From Clostridium algifaecis (lineage in GTDB: Bacteria; Bacillota; Clostridia; Clostridiales; Clostridiaceae), in assembly GCF_017874415.1 (NCBI RefSeq), contig NZ_JAGGLM010000009.1, positions 35,256 to 99,255 of the forward strand: 64,000 bases of DNA, read 5' to 3'. Below the pieces are notes generated by a model. It ran no database searches. It saw nothing but the letters and a program-made list of their open reading frames with translations, and was not told where the DNA came from. Each line of letters begins with the position of its first letter. Within the stretch, counting starts at the first letter, position 1. A program made the position numbers and the translations under genes. This document shows positions 57,161 through 64,000 of this stretch, piece after piece.

Positions 57161-57204
57161 TAAATTAAATATTTTATAAATTAATTTATAAAATATTTAA
57201 TTTA
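57161..57204. repeat. Perfect 44-bp A/T-only palindrome
   Basis: Two 22-base arms with no spacer (arm 1 at 57161-57182, arm 2 at 57183-57204), containing only A and T. It lies between the dgt-like gene and dnaG, about 110 bases after the first and 77 before the second. It may end dgt transcription or form a cruciform; no T run follows on the + strand. Confidence 0.85.
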
Positions 57205-57280
57205 AAAGAAGGAATATAATGATTTATGTCGAATATATTAAAATTTGGTACAATAATTTCAGATAGGTGGTAGTTGCTTT

Positions 57281-59053
57281 GTGATATCAGAAGATGTCAT
57301 TCAAAAAGTAAAAGATGAAAATGACATAGTTGATGTAATATCTGAAAGTGTAAAACTAAAAAGATCTGGAAGAAATTATATAGGTTTGTGTCCATTTCAT
57401 CATGAGAAGACTCCATCGTTTAGCGTATCTCAAGACAAACAGATATATAAGTGCTTTGGCTGCGGAGAGGCAGGAAATGTAATAACTTTTACCATGAAGA
57501 TAAGGAACCTGAGCTTTCCGGAAGCAGTAAAATTGCTAGCTGATAGAGTAAATATAGATATAGATTTTTATAGGAATGAAAATAAAAGCAGAAAAAATAG
57601 TTTTGAAAAATTGTATAAATTAAATGTGGAAGCTGCCAGATATTTTTTTTCCTGTTTAAATAAAAATGAAACAGCAAAAAGCTATCTTTTAAATAGAGGA
57701 ATAACTGTAAAAACTATTAGAAAGTTTGGACTTGGATATTCTGTAGATAGTTGGAATGCTATGCTTAAATATCTAAAAGAAAAGGGATTTACTGAATTGG
57801 ATATGCTTTCAGATGGACTTATAATAAAAAGCCAGAAAGGTAATTATTATGATAGATTCAGGAATAGAGTGATTTTTCCGGTATTTAATTACAGTGGAAA
57901 AGTTATAGGTTTTGGAGGTAGGGTGCTTAATGATTCAAAGCCTAAATATTTAAATTCTCCGGAAACCTCATTATTTAAAAAAGGCACAAATTTATATGGG
58001 CTTAATTTTGCAATAAAAAATAATAGCTCAAGAATGTTTATTATGGTAGAAGGTTATATGGATTGTATATCTCTTCATCAATATGGCATAACAAATACAG
58101 TGGCATCACTTGGAACTGCACTTACTGCAGGACAGGCAAAACTTATGAAGAGATATGTAGATAAAGTTATAATATCTTATGATGCAGATACTGCAGGACA
58201 GATGGCTACTTTGAGGAGTCTAAATATATTAAAGAATGCAGGATTGGATGTAAGGGTGCTTCTAATTCCTGAGGGTAAAGATCCAGATGAATTTATTAGA
58301 AATAATGGTAAAGATGCTTTTATTACTTTGATCTCTAATGCTCTTCCACTTATAGATTATAGAATTCAGAGTGTAAGAAAAGAATTTGAATCGAAAAGCC
58401 CTGACAATACAATAAAATATGTGGATAGAGTTTTGGAAATATTAATTGACCTTGATCCTATAGAAAGAGAAATGTATATAAAGAAATTGTCTGAGGAAAC
58501 AGGCATTAGAATTCAGGCACTTTATGACATGTTGAATGGAAATATTCGAAAAAATACAAAAAAAGTTGAAAACATGAATACTGAAGAGGATTTTGGACAA
58601 AAATTATATTTAGAGCCAGCCTATTTAAAGGCGGAAAGAGCAATGCTTAAGCTAATGTTAGATGATGACCATGCGATGGAATATGCACAGAAATTTATAG
58701 GTGTTGAAGAAATACTTCTCGAAAGTCACAGGAAAATATATAAGTATATTATTGAAAGTTCAAATTATGATAGAGATGATAAAATAAAGCATATAGAATC
58801 TAAATGCAGAGATGTGGATATATCTAAAGAATGGGTGAATATTTTAGATACAGAAATTATATTTGATAATTACGATTATAAATACATGATAAATAGTTTT
58901 ATTGAAAAAATAAAAAAACATAGATTGGAACAGGAAAAAAGAAATATTATAACTAAAATAAAAAAATGTGAAAAAGAGGGAAAACTTGATGAATCTCTAA
59001 AATTGGCACAAGAACTTATAAAAATTCAAAGAAGGATTGGTGAAGTACAGTAA
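57281..59053 (+). CDS. dnaG: DNA primase
   Basis: 590 residues. N-terminal zinc finger with [11 protein letters not shown] and [11 protein letters not shown] (about 38-67), catalytic core with TOPRIM residues in [15 protein letters not shown] (about 255-269) and [15 protein letters not shown] (about 300-314), then the DnaB-binding C-terminal domain. Makes RNA primers for replication. GTG 57281; ribosome binding site aggtgg lies 11 bases before it. Its last base touches the open frame of rpoD; the two form the core of the macromolecular synthesis operon (rpsU is elsewhere at 42650). Confidence 0.97.
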   Translation: MISEDVIQKVKDENDIVDVISESVKLKRSGRNYIGLCPFHHEKTPSFSVSQDKQIYKCFGCGEAGNVITFTMKIRNLSFPEAVKLLADRVNIDIDFYRNENKSRKNSFEKLYKLNVEAARYFFSCLNKNETAKSYLLNRGITVKTIRKFGLGYSVDSWNAMLKYLKEKGFTELDMLSDGLIIKSQKGNYYDRFRNRVIFPVFNYSGKVIGFGGRVLNDSKPKYLNSPETSLFKKGTNLYGLNFAIKNNSSRMFIMVEGYMDCISLHQYGITNTVASLGTALTAGQAKLMKRYVDKVIISYDADTAGQMATLRSLNILKNAGLDVRVLLIPEGKDPDEFIRNNGKDAFITLISNALPLIDYRIQSVRKEFESKSPDNTIKYVDRVLEILIDLDPIEREMYIKKLSEETGIRIQALYDMLNGNIRKNTKKVENMNTEEDFGQKLYLEPAYLKAERAMLKLMLDDDHAMEYAQKFIGVEEILLESHRKIYKYIIESSNYDRDDKIKHIESKCRDVDISKEWVNILDTEIIFDNYDYKYMINSFIEKIKKHRLEQEKRNIITKIKKCEKEGKLDESLKLAQELIKIQRRIGEVQ

Positions 59054-59073
59054 TGGTTAAAGGAGGCAAAAAA

Positions 59074-60144
59074 ATGAAGGATAAAAGTTCAAAAATTCAA
59101 ATAGTTAAAAAACTTATAGAAAAAGGAAAGAAAAATAATAGCTTAACTTATAAAGAAATAATGAATGAATTGGAAGAAGTGGACTTGAATCCAGAGCAAA
59201 TAGAGAAGATATATGAAGCACTAGAATCTATGGGAATTGAAGTAATAGGTGATATGCATGAACATGAAGAAGAAGTGAATGAAAAAAATCTGGATTTGTC
59301 TGTACCTGAGGGAATTGCTATAGATGATCCTGTTAGGATGTATTTAAAGGAGATTGGAAAAGTTCCGCTTCTTCTTCCAGAAGAAGAAGTTGATTTAGCC
59401 CAGAAAATTGAAAAGGGCGATCAAATTGCAAAGAAAAAGCTGGCAGAGGCAAATTTAAGATTGGTTGTAAGTATAGCTAAAAGGTATGTTGGAAGAGGTA
59501 TGCTTTTTCTGGATTTAATTCAGGAAGGAAATCTCGGACTTATAAAAGCTGTAGAAAAATTTGATTATAGAAAAGGATATAAATTTAGTACTTATGCTAC
59601 ATGGTGGATAAGGCAGGCAATAACTAGGGCCATTGCCGACCAGGCAAGAACAATAAGAATACCTGTTCATATGGTTGAAACTATAAATAAGTTGGTTAGG
59701 GTATCGAGGCAATTGCTTCAGGAACTTGGAAGAGAACCACAACCAGATGAAGTAGCAAAAATAATGGAAATGCCAGTAGATAAAGTAAGAGACATAATGA
59801 AAATAGCCCAGGAGCCAGTTTCACTTGAAACACCTATTGGAGAGGAAGAAGATAGTCATCTTGGAGATTTTATACCGGATGATGAGGCACCAGCACCAGC
59901 TGAGGCAGCAGCTTTTACCATGCTTAAAGAACAGCTTATAAATGTACTTGATACTTTAACTCCAAGAGAGGAAAAAGTACTTAGGCTAAGATTTGGGCTG
60001 GATGATGGAAGGGCAAGAACACTTGAGGAAGTTGGTAAAGAATTTAATGTTACTAGAGAGAGAATAAGGCAGATAGAAGCAAAAGCACTTAGAAAATTAA
60101 GACATCCAAGCAGAAGCAAAAAATTAAAGGATTATTTGGATTAA
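59074..60144 (+). CDS. rpoD: Primary sigma factor RpoD (sigma-A)
   Basis: 356 residues, typical for clostridial sigma-A. N-terminal region 1.1, region 1.2 ([20 protein letters not shown]), region 2 ([20 protein letters not shown], then [20 protein letters not shown]), region 3, region 4.2 ([20 protein letters not shown]). Directs RNA polymerase to the TTGACA/TATAAT promoters seen in the window. ATG 59074 follows aaaggaggc; ATG 59053 overlaps it. Ends in a terminator. Confidence 0.98.
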   Translation: MKDKSSKIQIVKKLIEKGKKNNSLTYKEIMNELEEVDLNPEQIEKIYEALESMGIEVIGDMHEHEEEVNEKNLDLSVPEGIAIDDPVRMYLKEIGKVPLLLPEEEVDLAQKIEKGDQIAKKKLAEANLRLVVSIAKRYVGRGMLFLDLIQEGNLGLIKAVEKFDYRKGYKFSTYATWWIRQAITRAIADQARTIRIPVHMVETINKLVRVSRQLLQELGREPQPDEVAKIMEMPVDKVRDIMKIAQEPVSLETPIGEEEDSHLGDFIPDDEAPAPAEAAAFTMLKEQLINVLDTLTPREEKVLRLRFGLDDGRARTLEEVGKEFNVTRERIRQIEAKALRKLRHPSRSKKLKDYLD

Positions 60145-60169
60145 AGCACCTTTTACAGGCGCTTTTTTT
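60142..60169 (+). terminator. Intrinsic terminator after rpoD
   Basis: 9-bp stem aaagcacct / aggcgcttt with one mismatch and a run of seven T. Confidence 0.8.
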
Positions 60170-60239
60170 CATTGAATTACGGACATGCCTATAATTAATA
60201 TATTTTAATATGATATAATTATAAGTACGAGGTGATGAT

Positions 60240-61127
60240 GTGAAAGAGTATAAACCAGCAAAAGGTATAGGAATGAATTATATTTTGGCAATAACAATTT
60301 TATATGATGCTGCGTTATTAATATTATCCCATTTTGTAAATTTTTATGAAGTATCTAATTTGATAAATCTAGTTTTGATTGTATTCAATATATATCAATT
60401 TTATTATATTATTATTTATGGAACTCTTAAATATTATATAGATGAAGAAAACATATATATATATACTGCTTTAAGGTTAAAAAGATTAAAAATTCCAATT
60501 GATTCCATTATTTCCTATCAGAAATCAAATGGATATATAAAAGGAGTAAAATTATCCGGGTATGGTAAAAATAATTTTGCTATTGGCAGAGCTTTTATAG
60601 ATAAGGTAGGTATTACATATATGTTTACAACTTCTACTAAAAATGTTATTTATTTAAGGATAAATAAAATTATTTACGGGATCTCACCTGAAAAATTTCA
60701 TGAATTTGAAAAACAGCTTTTAAATAATAAAATCATGAATGTTAGCTGGGAGGATAGTGTAGACAAAAATAAAAATGCTTATAGAAATAAAAAATTTTCT
60801 ATACTTTTTTTAATATCAGCTTTAATGGCAATTATAATTACACTTAATCCTATAATTCTGTATCTTTCTAATAAAATTCCGTATAAGATGCCAATTAATT
60901 TCAATATCAATTTTACACCTGAAAAATTTGGAACAGGAAAACAATTTGCATTTAAACAAATGGCATATGGACTACTTGATATGGCTTTATTATTTTGTAC
61001 GTATTATGCAGATTTTTTATTTGCAAAGTATAATAAAAAGTATTCTTATAAGTTTATATATGTGTCGCTTATATTGAGTACAATACTTTTAATAATGCAG
61101 CTCAGGATAGTTACAGTATTCAGATAG
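60240..61127 (+). CDS. Membrane protein with PH-like domain (bPH_5 type)
   Basis: 295 residues, GTG start behind gaggtgatgat. About two membrane helices near the N-terminus (residues ~13-60), a beta-rich cytoplasmic domain (~65-165) ending YLRINKIIYGISPEKFHEFE, the usual end of bacterial PH-like domains, then about three helices (~180-295). Function unknown. It sits between rpoD and trmK, where Bacillus has other genes; composition is like its neighbours. trmK follows 20 bases later, so they may share a transcript. Confidence 0.75.
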   Translation: MKEYKPAKGIGMNYILAITILYDAALLILSHFVNFYEVSNLINLVLIVFNIYQFYYIIIYGTLKYYIDEENIYIYTALRLKRLKIPIDSIISYQKSNGYIKGVKLSGYGKNNFAIGRAFIDKVGITYMFTTSTKNVIYLRINKIIYGISPEKFHEFEKQLLNNKIMNVSWEDSVDKNKNAYRNKKFSILFLISALMAIIITLNPIILYLSNKIPYKMPINFNINFTPEKFGTGKQFAFKQMAYGLLDMALLFCTYYADFLFAKYNKKYSYKFIYVSLILSTILLIMQLRIVTVFR

Positions 61128-61147
61128 AAATGGAGAATAAATAAATT

Positions 61148-61837
61148 ATGAACCTCAGTTTAAGATTAAAGTGTATTTGTGATATGGTGGATAAATGTAA
61201 TTTGGTTGCCGATATAGGTACAGATCATGGGTATATTCCTATTTATCTTGTGAAAAATCATAAGTGCATGAAAGCAATAGCTTCAGATATTAATGAAGGC
61301 CCAATTCAAAAAGCCAGATTAAATGTAAGTATGGAAGGATTACAGCAAAAAGTAGAGTGCAGACTTGGCAGTGGACTAAATACCATTTATAAAGGAGAGG
61401 CACAGGGTATTATAATTGCTGGAATGGGAGGAAATTTAATAAGGGATATAATAGATGAAAATATAGATGTATTTAAAAGTGCTGAATTTTGTATACTTCA
61501 GCCAGTTCAAAATCCGGAAGTTGTTAGGAAATATATATACCAGAATGGTTTTAAAATAATTGATGAAAATTTATGTATTGACGAAAATATATTTTATGAG
61601 ATAATAAAAGTAAAATATAGTGATATTGCAGAGGAAAAAGAAGATATATTTTATGAAGTGGGAGAAAAATTAATACAGAAGAAGCATCCACTTGCTTTGA
61701 AGTTTATAGAATCTAAGATTAATAAATATAAAAATATATTAGGCTATATAAAAGATGACAGTAATTTAGCTAAAATGAGAAAATTAGAAATAGAAAATAA
61801 GATAATAAGATTACAGGAGTTGGTAAAATGCCTTTAA
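61148..61837 (+). CDS. trmK: tRNA (adenine22-N1)-methyltransferase TrmK
   Basis: 229 residues. SAM-binding fold with VADIGTDHGYIPIYLV (about 19-34) and IIIAGMGGNLIRDII (about 94-108); FCILQPVQNPEVVRKYI (about 116-132) is the family catalytic stretch. Methylates N1 of A22 in tRNAs. Overlaps the Nif3-like gene by 10 bases; trmK-nif3 next to rpoD is conserved in Firmicutes. Confidence 0.95.
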   Translation: MNLSLRLKCICDMVDKCNLVADIGTDHGYIPIYLVKNHKCMKAIASDINEGPIQKARLNVSMEGLQQKVECRLGSGLNTIYKGEAQGIIIAGMGGNLIRDIIDENIDVFKSAEFCILQPVQNPEVVRKYIYQNGFKIIDENLCIDENIFYEIIKVKYSDIAEEKEDIFYEVGEKLIQKKHPLALKFIESKINKYKNILGYIKDDSNLAKMRKLEIENKIIRLQELVKCL

Positions 61838-62643
61838 TGGTTAAAGATATAGATAAAATAATTCAACAATATGCACCTGCGAAACTTAAAGAAAGTTACG
61901 ACAATGTAGGACTTATGGTTGGTGATATGGAATGTGAAGTTACATCTGTTTTAGTATCACTGGATTGTACTTTGACCGTAATTGATGAAGCTAAAAGAGA
62001 AAACTGTAATCTTATTTTTACACATCATCCACTTATCTTTGAAAAACCTAAATCCATAACCATGGATACTTTAGTTGGCAAAAAAATAATTAAACTTATT
62101 AAAAATGGCATAAATGTATATTCAAGCCATACAAATCTTGATTCTACGTTAGGTGGAATGAACGATATAATAATGCAGATTTTAAATTTCAATCATGCAA
62201 GCATTATGGAGCATTCATGTGTTAATGGTGAATCTAGAGATGACTCAGGTATAGGAAGAATTGCAGAACTTAAAAATCCAATTACATTGAATGATCTTTG
62301 TACTGAAGTGAAAGAAAAACTTAAGATTTCTCATTTAAGATATGTTGGGAAAGATGAAAAAATAATAAAAAAAGTTGCAGTTGTAAATGGAAGCGGAAAA
62401 GATTATTTCAATTTGGCTAAAAATTTGAGAGCAGATTGCATTATAACAGGCGATACTACCTATCATTATGTGAGTGATTTTAATGAGCAGGGTATGGCTA
62501 TTATAGATGCTGACCATTTTGGAACTGAATGGCCTTCTATTTCTGTAGTAGCAAATTATTTAAAAAAGAGAATAGAATCGATGGGATTTAAAAATAATAT
62601 TATTTTATCAAAAGTTAATAGTAATCCTTATAAATATAAGTAA
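61828..62643 (+). CDS. Nif3-like dinuclear metal protein (YqfO)
   Basis: 271 residues, the short type without the inserted PII-like domain of Bacillus YqfO. Metal ligands in LIFTHHPLIFEKPK (about 68-81), HTNLDSTLGGMND (about 100-112) and a late His-Glu pair region (DADHFGTEWPS, about 227-237). Often called GTP cyclohydrolase I type 2, but the activity is not settled. Translationally coupled to trmK and followed by a terminator. Confidence 0.93.
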   Translation: MPLMVKDIDKIIQQYAPAKLKESYDNVGLMVGDMECEVTSVLVSLDCTLTVIDEAKRENCNLIFTHHPLIFEKPKSITMDTLVGKKIIKLIKNGINVYSSHTNLDSTLGGMNDIIMQILNFNHASIMEHSCVNGESRDDSGIGRIAELKNPITLNDLCTEVKEKLKISHLRYVGKDEKIIKKVAVVNGSGKDYFNLAKNLRADCIITGDTTYHYVSDFNEQGMAIIDADHFGTEWPSISVVANYLKKRIESMGFKNNIILSKVNSNPYKYK

Positions 62644-62679
62644 AAATGAGTATTAATTTATTCGTTTTTACTTTTTTTA
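62640..62679 (+). terminator. Intrinsic terminator after the Nif3-like gene
   Basis: 10-bp stem gtaaaaatga / tcgtttttac (one G-T pair), then seven T. Confidence 0.8.
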
Positions 62680-62738
62680 TAGAAATATTTTATTAAAAGA
62701 TATTGGGGCTGCAAGTGAATTCAAAGGGAGGTAATTAT

Positions 62739-63446
62739 ATGCTTAATTTATTAATTGAAATTCAGAAAAATAAATCATTAATAAAAAAGGAAAAAAGAGC
62801 ATTGAAAACGGTACTGAATATAAGTGTTATGAAGGACTTGAAAAAGAAATTTGATGATAAAAAAATACATTATATAAAGTTAGACAAAGAACTTAAGGGA
62901 ATAAGAAAAAATATAGAAATCACAGAGAAAAAAATAAATGAGGTAAAAGATGAGCTAGAAAAAGACGAGAACAAATTGTACAGTAATTTAAAATATGATT
63001 TAAAATTAATTAAAAGTTTAGAAAAATCTATAGAATCAAAAAAAGATGAAATTAAAAATATGGAAGATAAAAGTCTGGAATTTATGTATGAAGAAGAAAA
63101 GATTTCGAGCGATAAAAAGAAAAATAGAAAAGAGCTGGTTGATCTTAGAAATAAATTTTACGAATTTAAAGAAAATGGGAGCAAAGAAATATTAAAAGTT
63201 AAAGAAGTAATAGAAAAAGCTGAAAAAGATATTTCTAATTTGGAAAGAGAAATTCCAGAGGAATTGCTGGATGAGTTTAATGAAATATCTGAAGCAAAAG
63301 GTACGGGAGCTGCTGAATTATATGACGGTGTCTGCACAGGATGTAAAATGAAGGTGTCCGCGATTACAATCGATAACATAAAAAAGAATAAAAAAATTGT
63401 ATATTGCGATAATTGCGGAAGAATAGTTCACTGCAAATATGATTAG
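62739..63446 (+). CDS. Coiled-coil protein with C-terminal C4 zinc ribbon
   Basis: 235 residues. Residues ~15-180 are a long Lys/Glu-rich coiled coil; the end is a zinc ribbon (VCTGCKMKVSAITID ... VYCDNCGRIVHC, about 200-232). This matches the C4-type zinc-ribbon (CT398-like) family often found beside Nif3 genes. The function is unproven; DNA or RNA handling is often proposed. ATG 62739 after aaagggaggt; 12 open codons upstream lack a ribosome binding site. Followed by rnpB. Confidence 0.9.
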   Translation: MLNLLIEIQKNKSLIKKEKRALKTVLNISVMKDLKKKFDDKKIHYIKLDKELKGIRKNIEITEKKINEVKDELEKDENKLYSNLKYDLKLIKSLEKSIESKKDEIKNMEDKSLEFMYEEEKISSDKKKNRKELVDLRNKFYEFKENGSKEILKVKEVIEKAEKDISNLEREIPEELLDEFNEISEAKGTGAAELYDGVCTGCKMKVSAITIDNIKKNKKIVYCDNCGRIVHCKYD

Positions 63447-63487
63447 TATTTGTTAAGAATTATAATGAAATATTTTAAAAAATTTTA

Positions 63488-63516
63488 TTGTAAATAAAAA
63501 AAATATATGATATTAT
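63488..63516 (+). promoter_or_regulatory. Promoter of rnpB
   Basis: TTGTAA (63488-63493), 17-base spacer, TATTAT (63511-63516); predicted start of the RNA about 63521. Confidence 0.7.
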
Positions 63517-63520
63517 ATTA

Positions 63521-63870
63521 CTTGCGAGTAAACCAGACAATCGCTGCTGCATTATGTGCAGGAGAGGAAAGTCCGAGCTCCATAGGGCAGGGTGCTGGGT
63601 AACTCCCAGTCAGGGTAACTTGAAGGAAAGTGCAACAGAGATATACTTCCGGAATTAATTTCGGTAAAGGTGGAAAGGCGAGGTAAGAGCTCACCAGCGC
63701 AATGGCGACTTTGCGGCTATGTAAACCCCATCTGGAGCAAGATCGAATAGGAAAGCATGAAAAAGTGGCCCGCTTTGCTTTCGGGTAGTATCGCTTGAGT
63801 CCATTGGTAACAATGGGCCTAGATAGATGATTGTTTAATACAGAACTCGGCTTACAGATTTGCTCGTCCA
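63521..63870 (+). ncRNA. rnpB: RNase P RNA, bacterial type A
   Basis: About 350 bases with the conserved core: GAGGAAAGTCCGAGCTCC (near 63563) at one end and ACAGAACTCGGCTTACAG (near 63840) at the other, which pair as P4-type elements; the first and last bases (cgagtaaa and tttgctcg) form helix P1. Internal GGTAAGAGCTCACCAG and the gtaaacccc stretch are also standard. It cleaves the 5' leader from pre-tRNA with RnpA. Ends are approximate to a few bases. Confidence 0.97.
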
Positions 63871-63873
63871 CTA

Positions 63874-63905
63874 AAAACACTAGGTTTTATGCTTAGTGTT
63901 TTTTA
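63874..63905 (+). terminator. Intrinsic terminator after rnpB
   Basis: 9-bp stem aaaacacta / tagtgtttt with an 11-base loop and a run of eight T. Confidence 0.88.
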
Positions 63906-63918
63906 TTGTATCTAGAAT

Positions 63919-63939
63919 ACCACAGGTTTTACCTGTGGT
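63919..63939. other. Perfect short hairpin near the window end
   Basis: accacaggt - ttt - acctgtggt, 9 bp with a 3-base loop. Neither strand has a T run after it, so it is not a usual terminator. The last ~60 bases after it hold no feature I can support. Confidence 0.5.
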
Positions 63940-64000
63940 TCCGGAAAGCTTATAGCTATGAGTAGAAAAAATAAAACCTCCAATATAAAATAGAAGTGGG

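Noticed and set aside
63518..63880. 120-residue - strand open frame
   Set aside because: Antisense to RNase P RNA over its whole length.
63978..64000. Tiny frame from an ATG near 63976 after rnpB
   Set aside because: Ends after 11 codons and has no ribosome binding site.

Overview
The window is a 64 kb stretch of a low-GC, endospore-forming anaerobe of the Firmicutes, most likely Clostridium sensu stricto (cluster I). Reasons: AT-rich DNA with A/T-ending codons; strong GGAGG-type ribosome binding sites and frequent TTG/GTG starts; sporulation genes (SpoIVFB-like protease, DacF-like carboxypeptidase, Gpr, SpoIIP, YqfC/YqfD, a CotS-like protein); a CIRCE-controlled hrcA-grpE-dnaK-dnaJ operon; and gene order typical of clostridia. 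The species cannot be fixed from sequence reading alone. Nearly everything is core chromosomal and lies on the + strand, so + is probably the leading strand. I see no prophage, insertion sequence, CRISPR array, tRNA or rRNA.

Layout. 1-2.6 kb: end of minD, minE, rodA, mgsA. 2.7-8 kb: a small membrane protein where spoIVFA would be expected, an M50 (SpoIVFB-like) protease, a radical SAM/DUF2344 pair and RNase G. 8-12 kb: an L21-leader-controlled rplU-prp-rpmA unit, then obgE, nadD, yqeK and ridA. 12-15 kb: an RluD-type pseudouridine synthase, a D,D-carboxypeptidase (- strand) and comEA. 15-21 kb: a complete oligopeptide ABC transporter on the - strand (oppB-oppC-oppD-oppF-oppA). 21-26.5 kb: an unusual P-type ATPase homologue with damaged catalytic motifs, a ComEC without a recognisable nuclease-like domain, and holA. 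26.5-33.7 kb: rpsT and a zinc/manganese-binding lipoprotein (- strand), gpr, spoIIP, a small membrane protein, lepA, hemW. 33.8-42 kb: hrcA-grpE-dnaK-dnaJ-prmA-rsmE-mtaB. 42-50.5 kb: a HIT protein, rpsU, yqeY, yqfC, yqfD, pgpH, ybeY, a DGK-PAP2 fusion, cdd, era, recO. 50.5-55.9 kb: a UBA/DUF4342 protein, a CcpN-type regulator beside pyruvate phosphate dikinase, and a CotS-like protein (- strand). 56-63.5 kb: a dGTPase-like HD protein, dnaG, rpoD, a PH-domain membrane protein, trmK, a Nif3-like protein and a zinc-ribbon coiled-coil protein. 63.5-63.9 kb: RNase P RNA.

The genes group by process: septum placement and cell shape; ribosome maturation (Prp/L27, Obg, Era, YbeY, RsmE, PrmA, RluD); protein folding; DNA replication and transcription (HolA, DnaG, RpoD, RecO); and sporulation. 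The most unusual points are the motif-degenerate P-type ATPase, ComEC without its C-terminal metallo-beta-lactamase motifs, apparent non-canonical start codons for holA (ATT) and recO (CTG), a large inverted repeat over the start of transcription of the metal-binding lipoprotein gene, and a perfect 44-bp A/T-only palindrome upstream of dnaG. I found no clear new multi-gene system; these are the best leads.
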